A DNA stretch of 35,646 nt, taken from contig CAMEIH010000028.1 of NCBI GenBank assembly GCA_945917985.1, positions 1-35,646 of the forward strand, given 5' to 3'. This DNA is from an uncultured Clostridium sp. (GTDB taxonomy: Bacteria; Bacillota; Clostridia; Lachnospirales; Lachnospiraceae). The position numbers and the translations under genes were made by a program. Of this stretch, positions 29,842 to 35,646 are shown one piece after another (the first letter of the stretch is position 1; every line of letters starts with the position of its first letter). The notes beneath the pieces were generated by a model. It had not been told where the DNA came from, did no database searches, and worked only from the letters and a program-made list of their open reading frames with translations.

Positions 29842-31608
29842 TTACATTCTCTCCGGAGCGGAAAAACCAAGCACATCAATACAGGCTTCGAGGATATCCC
29901 TCGTCAGCACAAGAAGCGCGATATAGCCGGACTTCTTGTCTGCATTTTCTTCCGTCAGAATCTTGGTTTCATGATAGAAACGGTTAAATGCATTGGCAAG
30001 GTCGTAAATATATGCACACACCTTATGAGGTGCTGACTCCTCACATGCCCCTTCCATCATGGCATTGAATTTTGCGATCTCCATCATCAGAGATTTTTCG
30101 GACTCACTGCCAGCTTCACAGATGGTCAGACCTTCGGTGCTGCCACCCTGCTCTTTATATTTATTTAAAATGGACTTAATACGCACAATGGTATAAAGGA
30201 TGTACGGTCCGGTATCTCCCTCAAAGGAAGTAAATTTATCAATATCAAAAATATAATCTTTAGAAGCCTGATTGGACAGGTCTCCGTATTTGATCGCGGA
30301 AAGTGCCACGATCTTAGCGGTACTTCTTGCTTCCTCTTCCGCCACCTCACGATTATCCGTGATCTTGCGATACATTTCCTCATTGATCTCTTTGATCAGG
30401 TATTCAAGACGCATCACACCACCCTCACGGGTCTTGAAAGGCTTACCGTCCTTGCCGTTCATGGTGCCGAAGCCGATATGCAGAAGCTCTGTCGCCGGCT
30501 CCACCAGTTTTGTCTTTCTTGCACAGCGGAATACCTGTTCAAAATACAGCTCCTGACGCTTATCGGTGAGGTAAATGAGCTTGTCAGGATGATAGTCCCT
30601 CATACGAACAAGAATGGTTGCAAGATCTGTGGTATTGTAAAGGGAAGCACCGTCTGACTTTAAGATCATGCAGGGAGGAATTTCCTTGGTATCTGTCTCT
30701 TCCTTGACGTCCACCACAAGGGCACCGTCGCTGATATAGGCGTAGCCTTCCTTCTTCATATATTCCACCATCGCGGGGATCTCGTCATGAACATCGGATT
30801 CTCCCTTCCAGAGATCGAATTCCACATTCAGATTTTCATAATTTCTCTTCAGATCCGCAACGGATACCTTCATGATATGGTTCCACAGCGCACGATATCC
30901 TCTCACACCGCTCTGCAGCTTAAAGGTGGCCTCCATTGCTTTTTCCTTATAAGCAGGGTCTTCCTTGGATTTACCGCTTGCAGTAGGATAGATCTCCTCA
31001 AGCTCGGAAATGGTAAAGGGAGGCTCAGCAGGATATTCTCCCGTATAGGTCTCGTCAAAATAGACAAGGGAAGGCTGTCTCTCCCTAAGTTCCTGTATGA
31101 TCAGTCCCATCTGAAGCCCCCAGTCCCCAAGATGAATGTCACCGATCACCTCATGACCGGCATATCTTGCAATTCTCTTGATGCTCTCCCCGATAATAGC
31201 AGAGCGCAGATGCCCTACATGAAGGGGCTTTGCCACATTGGGTCCGCCATAATCAATGATGATCTTCTTGGGATGTTCCGGTGCGTCCAGTCCGAATTTG
31301 TCGCTGGCTGCCATCTCATTTAAATATTTCGTGACAAAAGTTTCCTTTACCTTCAGATTAAGAAAGCCCGGTGCCACTGCACTAACCTCCGAAAACACCT
31401 CACTGCCTGCACATTTTTCCGCAACCTCATTTGCGATCATGATGGGTGCTTTCTTATACAGCTTGGCACCTGCCATGGCTCCGTTACACTGATATTCACA
31501 AAGGTCCGGGCGGTTTGAAAGTGTCACCTTTCCAAGTTCTCTGTCATAGCCTGCCGCCTCAAAGGCCTGTTTCATTTCCTCTGAAATCAAATCAAGAAAC
31601 TTCTTCAT
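29842..31608 (-). CDS. argS: Arginyl-tRNA synthetase
   Basis: This 588-residue class I enzyme charges tRNA-Arg. The HIGH-type motif is HVGH in GGPNVAKPLHVGHLRSAIIG, and GTMNGKDGKPFKTREGG stands at the KMSKS position, as is usual in bacterial ArgRS. The N-terminal tRNA-binding Add domain and C-terminal anticodon-binding DALR domain (ending DVLGFSAPERM) are both present. I chose the ATG at 31608, with GGGAG 7 bases upstream, over a start 39 bases earlier. Confidence 0.97.
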   Translation of the reverse strand: MKKFLDLISEEMKQAFEAAGYDRELGKVTLSNRPDLCEYQCNGAMAGAKLYKKAPIMIANEVAEKCAGSEVFSEVSAVAPGFLNLKVKETFVTKYLNEMAASDKFGLDAPEHPKKIIIDYGGPNVAKPLHVGHLRSAIIGESIKRIARYAGHEVIGDIHLGDWGLQMGLIIQELRERQPSLVYFDETYTGEYPAEPPFTISELEEIYPTASGKSKEDPAYKEKAMEATFKLQSGVRGYRALWNHIMKVSVADLKRNYENLNVEFDLWKGESDVHDEIPAMVEYMKKEGYAYISDGALVVDVKEETDTKEIPPCMILKSDGASLYNTTDLATILVRMRDYHPDKLIYLTDKRQELYFEQVFRCARKTKLVEPATELLHIGFGTMNGKDGKPFKTREGGVMRLEYLIKEINEEMYRKITDNREVAEEEARSTAKIVALSAIKYGDLSNQASKDYIFDIDKFTSFEGDTGPYILYTIVRIKSILNKYKEQGGSTEGLTICEAGSESEKSLMMEIAKFNAMMEGACEESAPHKVCAYIYDLANAFNRFYHETKILTEENADKKSGYIALLVLTRDILEACIDVLGFSAPERM

Positions 31609-31664
31609 GTTTCTTCTCCCTTCCTCATGGTTTCCCTTTTTGTACATTCAATGAATTTATCCTA

Positions 31665-32324
31665 TCATTTCGGACTGCATTTCGCAAGATTTGTTTTCTG
31701 CTGTTCTCTCTCCAGTTTTGAGTAGACGCAGCCGCAGTAATCCTGCCGATACAGCCCATACTCCTTAGAAAGTTCAATGGATCTTTTGTATCCGTCTCTC
31801 TTCTTAAAATCCGACGGCAAAAAAGCAACTCCCCATTTTGCCGAAAGCTGTTCGCCGATTTCATTGATCTTTGCCGCATTTTTTAATGGACTGATGGTAA
31901 GTGTGGTGGTAAAGTAATCAGCTTTTCGCTCTTTCGCCTGCCTTGCCGTCTCCGAAAGCCTTAATGCAAAGCATGCAAAGCACCGCTCTCCCCCTTCCGG
32001 GCACTTTTCAAGACCCTTGACACAGTCAAAAAAGCACTGAACATCATAGTCTCCTTCCACGATCTCAATCGGGAAAGCATCATCCTTCTTTTGATTGAAT
32101 TCTCCAATCAGCCTCTTCTGTTCTTCCACCCGTTTCTTATATTCCTCATCCTCCGTAATATTGGGATTATAATAGAAAACCGTTATCCTGAAAAAAGTGC
32201 GCAGATACTCAAGCACATAACTGCTGCAGGGTGCACAGCAGCTGTGGAGAAACAGCTGTTTTCCTCTGTTGGAAGGATCAGCAAGAATTTTATCAAGTTC
32301 TTTGGAATAATTTCTATTTTGCAT
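31665..32324 (-). CDS. queH: Epoxyqueuosine reductase QueH
   Basis: This 219-residue protein catalyses the last step of queuosine synthesis in tRNA, the non-cobalamin alternative to QueG. All family cysteines are present: HSCCAPC (Cys29, Cys30, Cys33), RCFACF (Cys115, Cys118) and DYCGC (Cys197, Cys199). The start at 32324 gives the family's usual N-terminus (NYSKELDKIL). No ribosome binding site precedes it or the in-frame ATGs at 32339 and 32387. A weak promoter (TTGACA at 32360-32355, TACTTT at 32336-32331) would start transcription almost at the ATG, so it may be leaderless. Other queuosine genes are not in the window. Confidence 0.92.
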   Translation of the reverse strand: MQNRNYSKELDKILADPSNRGKQLFLHSCCAPCSSYVLEYLRTFFRITVFYYNPNITEDEEYKKRVEEQKRLIGEFNQKKDDAFPIEIVEGDYDVQCFFDCVKGLEKCPEGGERCFACFALRLSETARQAKERKADYFTTTLTISPLKNAAKINEIGEQLSAKWGVAFLPSDFKKRDGYKRSIELSKEYGLYRQDYCGCVYSKLEREQQKTNLAKCSPK

Positions 32325-32330
32325 AATAAA

Positions 32331-32360
32331 AAAGTACATCACGGGCAAGGGTCTTGTCAA
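32331..32360 (-). promoter_or_regulatory. Possible queH promoter
   Basis: On the minus strand, TTGACA, an 18-base spacer and TACTTT end 6 bases before the queH ATG. The -10 is poor (three of six), so read-through from purA is equally plausible. Confidence 0.3.
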
Positions 32361-32431
32361 CCTGCCTGTGATATACTTTCCATTCATATTTGATACCGGA
32401 CAATGAGTTTTGTAAACTCACTGTAGGCAAT

Positions 32432-33724
32432 TTATTTCTTCAAAGGACTCTCTCTGTAGATGATATCGCTTCTTCCCGGTCCGTTGCTCACCATGGTGAT
32501 GGGATATCCGATCTGCTCCTCGATAAACTCTACGTATTTTCTGCAGTTCTCAGGAAGCTCCTCATACTTTTTGATGCCGCGGATATCGCATTTCCATCCG
32601 GGAAGCGTTTTTAAGACAGGCTTTGCCTTCTCAAGCTTATAGGTAACAGGGAAATCTGTGGTCACTTCTCCGTCGATCTCATAGCCCACACATACCGGGA
32701 TTTCATCCAGATAACCAAGTACATCAAGTACAGTAAAGGCAACATCGGTAGTTCCCTGGAGTCTGCAGCCGTACTTGGAGGCAACGCAGTCAAACCAGCC
32801 CATACGTCTGGGACGTCCCGTGGTAGCACCGAATTCACCGCCGTCACCGCCTCTTCTTCTCAGCTCATCAGCCTCGTCACCGAAGATTTCGGAAACAAAA
32901 GCACCGGCACCTACCGCAGAGGAATATGCCTTGCAGACGGTAATGATCTGCTTGATTTCATAAGGAGGGATTCCTGCTCCGATGGCACCGTAGGCTGCCA
33001 GGGTGGAGGATGAAGTAACCATAGGATAAATACCGTGATCGGGATCCTTTAAGGTACCAAGCTGACCCTCCAGCAGAATTGTCTTATTTTCCTTCAATGC
33101 TTTGTCAAGATAAGCGGATACGTCACACACATAAGGTGCAACCATCTCTTTATATTCATGAAGGTTTTCAAGAAGTTCATCGGGATCAAGCGCCGGTTTG
33201 TGATACAGATGCTCTAAAATTACATTTTTCTGCTCACATACTCTCACAACCTTTTCCTTCAAAAGCTCTTCGTCAAAAAGTTCGCTTACCTGGAAACCAA
33301 TTTTAGCATATTTATCGGAATAGAAAGGAGCGATACCTGATTTGGTGGATCCAAAGGACTTACCGCCAAGTCTTTCCTCCTCATACTGGTCAAATAAAAT
33401 ATGGTAAGGCATTACCATCTGTGCCCTGTCCGAGACAAGAATCTTCGGTGTGGGAACATTTCTGTCTGTAATAGATTTGATCTCCTTAAATAATACGGGA
33501 ATATTAAGTGCAACACCGTTTCCGATGATACTGGTGGTATGTCCGTAGAACACACCGGAAGGTAAGGTGTGAAGTGCAAACTTACCGTAATCATTTACAA
33601 TCGTATGTCCTGCATTGGCACCACCCTGAAAACGGATAATGATATCTGCCTGCTGAGCAAGCATATCAGTGATCTTGCCTTTTCCCTCGTCGCCCCAGTT
33701 AGCGCCCACTACTGCTTTTACCAT
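32432..33724 (-). CDS. purA: Adenylosuccinate synthetase
   Basis: This 430-residue enzyme joins IMP and aspartate using GTP, the first committed step to AMP. The P-loop-like GANWGDEGKGK (residues 7-17), GGANAGHT with the catalytic His, GTTDVAFTVLDVLGYLD and the late SNGPGRSDII guanine-binding segment are intact. Length is standard. AGGAGG lies 10 bases before the ATG. It has its own promoter at 33808-33836 and a structured leader. queH follows by 107 bases. Confidence 0.97.
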   Translation of the reverse strand: MVKAVVGANWGDEGKGKITDMLAQQADIIIRFQGGANAGHTIVNDYGKFALHTLPSGVFYGHTTSIIGNGVALNIPVLFKEIKSITDRNVPTPKILVSDRAQMVMPYHILFDQYEEERLGGKSFGSTKSGIAPFYSDKYAKIGFQVSELFDEELLKEKVVRVCEQKNVILEHLYHKPALDPDELLENLHEYKEMVAPYVCDVSAYLDKALKENKTILLEGQLGTLKDPDHGIYPMVTSSSTLAAYGAIGAGIPPYEIKQIITVCKAYSSAVGAGAFVSEIFGDEADELRRRGGDGGEFGATTGRPRRMGWFDCVASKYGCRLQGTTDVAFTVLDVLGYLDEIPVCVGYEIDGEVTTDFPVTYKLEKAKPVLKTLPGWKCDIRGIKKYEELPENCRKYVEFIEEQIGYPITMVSNGPGRSDIIYRESPLKK

Positions 33725-33756
33725 ATTTTTCTTTCCTCCTAATTAAGTGCATCAGG

Positions 33757-33784
33757 AAAGGCAGGTCTGTAAAGATCTGCCTTT
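33757..33784 (-). promoter_or_regulatory. Stem-loop in the purA leader
   Basis: AAAGGCAG (33757-33764) pairs with CTGCCTTT (33777-33784), with extra GGTC/GATC-type pairing inside. It lies between the purA promoter and start, 32 bases from the ATG, without a U tract. It may act as an mRNA stabiliser or control element, or be an inefficient terminator of the upstream operon. Confidence 0.5.
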
Positions 33785-33807
33785 CATTCATAACTCTTTA
33801 CTTTGTG

Positions 33808-33836
33808 ATTATACACCAGTTTTCATCATAAGTAAA
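33808..33836 (-). promoter_or_regulatory. purA promoter
   Basis: On the minus strand, TTTACT (33836-33831), a 17-base spacer and a perfect TATAAT (33813-33808) place the start about 80 bases before the purA ATG. Confidence 0.7.
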
Positions 33837-33877
33837 ATCAATATTTATTATATATGATATAATTCAGTATTATATAT

Positions 33878-34552
33878 TTATTGTTCCGGCTTTACCACAT
33901 ACTTTTGCGGATGAAGCAGCTTATCCACCGCATCAATCGCAGGACCCAGAGAAACAATCATCAACACCGTGATAAGCCCCACTTCTCCCTTGATGCAGAA
34001 AGCAAACAGCGTGATCAGACCGTCAAAAATCATACGAACAGTACGGAACCTGATCTTCTTTCCCGTCTTAGCACACAATCTCTTATGGATCAGATAGGGA
34101 AGGGCATCATAGGGAGCAGTTCCCAGCTCACTGTTCATATATACTGCTGCCGCAAACACAAAAATGATCAGAGTCGGTATCATCACCGCCATACGCATTG
34201 TAAATGTGCTGATCTCGGTTGTACCAAATATCTTTCCAACAAGCCAGGTGGTAAAATCCGCCGATATCCCCACAAGAAACATATTTCCAAAAGTACCGGG
34301 TCCAAAAAGTGACCTGTCAATCAGAAGTACAAACACAAGCAAAACTAAATTGAAAAGAATTTGATATACGCCAAATGACAATCCCAAAATCCTTGCCATA
34401 CCGTAATTCATAGCTGAGCAGGGATCAGGACCAAACTGCGTCATCACCAGGATGGAAACACACATACCCATAACAATAACGCTGAGCAGCATCTGAATCA
34501 TATTTTTTGTTTTACTACTGTCACATTTCACTTTTTTCAACGTCCCATTCAT
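33878..34552 (-). CDS. YczE/YitT-type membrane protein
   Basis: This 224-residue protein has about five membrane helices and the family pattern GPDPCSAMNYGMARILGLSFGVYQILFN, then NSELGTAPYDALPYLI. The two similar GxxP/YDAL segments fit the YczE/YyaS/YitT group. The function is unknown; members are thought to be transporters or sensors. Its ATG overlaps the chemotaxis receptor's TAA by one base (TAATG), so it is translated by coupling to that receptor. Confidence 0.82.
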   Translation of the reverse strand: MNGTLKKVKCDSSKTKNMIQMLLSVIVMGMCVSILVMTQFGPDPCSAMNYGMARILGLSFGVYQILFNLVLLVFVLLIDRSLFGPGTFGNMFLVGISADFTTWLVGKIFGTTEISTFTMRMAVMIPTLIIFVFAAAVYMNSELGTAPYDALPYLIHKRLCAKTGKKIRFRTVRMIFDGLITLFAFCIKGEVGLITVLMIVSLGPAIDAVDKLLHPQKYVVKPEQ

Positions 34553-35646
34553 TACACTCTGAATCCCGAAAGGATCTCTGAAAGCTCCTTTGCCCTTCCT
34601 TCCAGAACATCTGCCGCCTGATCAAGCTCTTCAATAGAGACAGATTGCTTCTTTACCGTATCATTCACATTGGAAGCACCTGCTGCCGTCTGGGCCGAGA
34701 TGGCCGTGATGGCAGAAATGGAGGACAGCGTCGTATTTCTGTCTTCTTCCATGCTGATTACATTTTTATTTATGATTTCAAGCGCTTCAAGAAGTCCCGA
34801 AACCTGTTTGCCGATACTGTCAAAGGATTCTGTTGTCAGTGCCACTGCTTTCTGCTGGTCACCTACGATATTCTCAGCCTTTCTCGCCACATCAGTAGCT
34901 TCTTTTGTATTTCCATCTATCTCCTGAACAATCTGTGCAATTTCTTCTGCAGAGCGGATGGATTCATCTGCCAGCTTTCTGATTTCCTGCGCCACTACCG
35001 CAAATCCTTTACCGGCCTCTCCCGCCCTTGCAGCCTCAATGGATGCATTCAGGGAAAGAAGGGTCGTCTGTTCTGCGATTTCATTGATCGCTTCAATGAT
35101 GGTTGCGATGGACTTTGATTTTTCGGCAAGATTCTCTATGGTCTCAATAATACTTTCCGTGATCTGCGTGGTGGAATTGGTACTCTCCTTCAGCTGCATT
35201 ACAGATTCCATTCCCGTCTCGATCACCTTATCCACCCCTTTTGCAAGGGTATTGATCTGTCCTGAATTATTTCCCACTTCGCTGATTCTCTCAGACAGGG
35301 CATCCATCTGATGGAGACAGTCTGCTGACTCCTTATCCAGATTTTCAACACCAAGATCAATTTCCTGGATCTCTGACTGAATATCGCGTGAGGTCTGTAA
35401 GAAATTATCTGAGGCGGAAGCCATACCCGTTGCCGCCTTGGTAAGCTCGCCGTTCACATCCTTAAGCCCCGTCACCAATTTTTTCATGTGTGCTGTCATA
35501 TCCGTGATACCGTCAGCCAGAAGCTTGAATTCATCCTTTCTCTTTGTCTTCACTTCCACCGTAAGATCACCATGGGATACTTTCTTCAGCTTTTTGATCA
35601 TCTCATTGATGGCACCGGCATATTTTCCTGCCATCATTCCGGCAAA
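34552..35646 (-). CDS. Methyl-accepting chemotaxis protein, C-terminal part (start outside window)
   Basis: The visible 364 codons begin in or just before a HAMP domain ([20 protein letters not shown]) and continue through a long coiled-coil signalling domain. Its hairpin tip is well conserved ([24 protein letters not shown]). No C-terminal NWETF-like methylase-docking pentapeptide is seen. The sensor and membrane helices lie beyond the window edge; FAG precedes the first in-window ATG without a break, so the gene continues. The ligand is unknown. Confidence 0.93.
   Translation of the reverse strand, partial: FAGMMAGKYAGAINEMIKKLKKVSHGDLTVEVKTKRKDEFKLLADGITDMTAHMKKLVTGLKDVNGELTKAATGMASASDNFLQTSRDIQSEIQEIDLGVENLDKESADCLHQMDALSERISEVGNNSGQINTLAKGVDKVIETGMESVMQLKESTNSTTQITESIIETIENLAEKSKSIATIIEAINEIAEQTTLLSLNASIEAARAGEAGKGFAVVAQEIRKLADESIRSAEEIAQIVQEIDGNTKEATDVARKAENIVGDQQKAVALTTESFDSIGKQVSGLLEALEIINKNVISMEEDRNTTLSSISAITAISAQTAAGASNVNDTVKKQSVSIEELDQAADVLEGRAKELSEILSGFRV

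Noticed and set aside
31609..31647. A longer argS start
   Set aside because: The extra residues (MYKKGNHEEGRRN) are not part of the ArgRS fold and would span the ribosome binding site used at 31608.

Overview
The window reads as low-to-mid GC Firmicutes DNA, most likely a gut-type Lachnospiraceae or related Clostridia. Signs are strong AGGAGG-type ribosome binding sites, TTGACA/TATAAT-type promoters, U-tailed terminators, a clostridial-type CarD regulator and QueH, a GRIGCFLAGCCYG-type Lgt, and many carbohydrate genes. This is inferred from protein style; no search was run. Nearly every gene lies on the minus strand. The plus strand carries only the tRNA-Val/tRNA-Met pair and one AAA ATPase.

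Layout. 1-2956 holds the start of an ABC-F ATPase, a GH127 beta-L-arabinofuranosidase and a CarD regulator. 3145-5252 holds tRNA-Val and tRNA-Met, then a small insertion that carries one DUF4143-type ATPase and is bounded by a copy of the tRNA-Met 3' end. 5279-13081 is a sugar locus read right to left: solute-binding lipoprotein, two ABC permeases, 4-alpha-glucanotransferase, LacI regulator, KDPG aldolase and KDG kinase. Its promoter at 13053-13081 is followed by four abutting 12-bp LacI-type operator units. 13211-25096 is a long co-directional run: RNase H-like protein (frameshifted C-terminus), flavin reductase, MraY-like transferase, dCMP deaminase, polysaccharide deacetylase, VWA protein, MoxR ATPase, Lgt, LRR protein, permuted GH3 glucosidase and GNAT.

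25188-27912 is an AT-rich scrapheap of a mobilizable element. It contains an XRE tail, a TnpW-like fragment, a relaxase N-terminus, a strong hairpin where an oriT would sit, an RsiV-like lipoprotein, an RlmD C-terminal fragment, and repeats abutting tRNA-Gly. 28007-35646 returns to ordinary chromosome: a small hypothetical, a MATE exporter, argS, queH, purA with a structured leader, a YczE/YitT membrane protein and the C-terminal part of a chemotaxis receptor.

How it works together. The sugar locus would import an oligosaccharide, rearrange alpha-glucans and feed 2-keto-3-deoxygluconate into pyruvate plus triose phosphate. GH127 and GH3 would trim imported plant glycans. The middle run links envelope synthesis (MraY-like, Lgt, deacetylase) with a MoxR/VWA chaperone pair. 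The strongest leads are the tRNA-Met mini-element, the tandem operator array, the internal deletion in the RNase H gene, and the recurring junction signature at two tRNA 3' ends.
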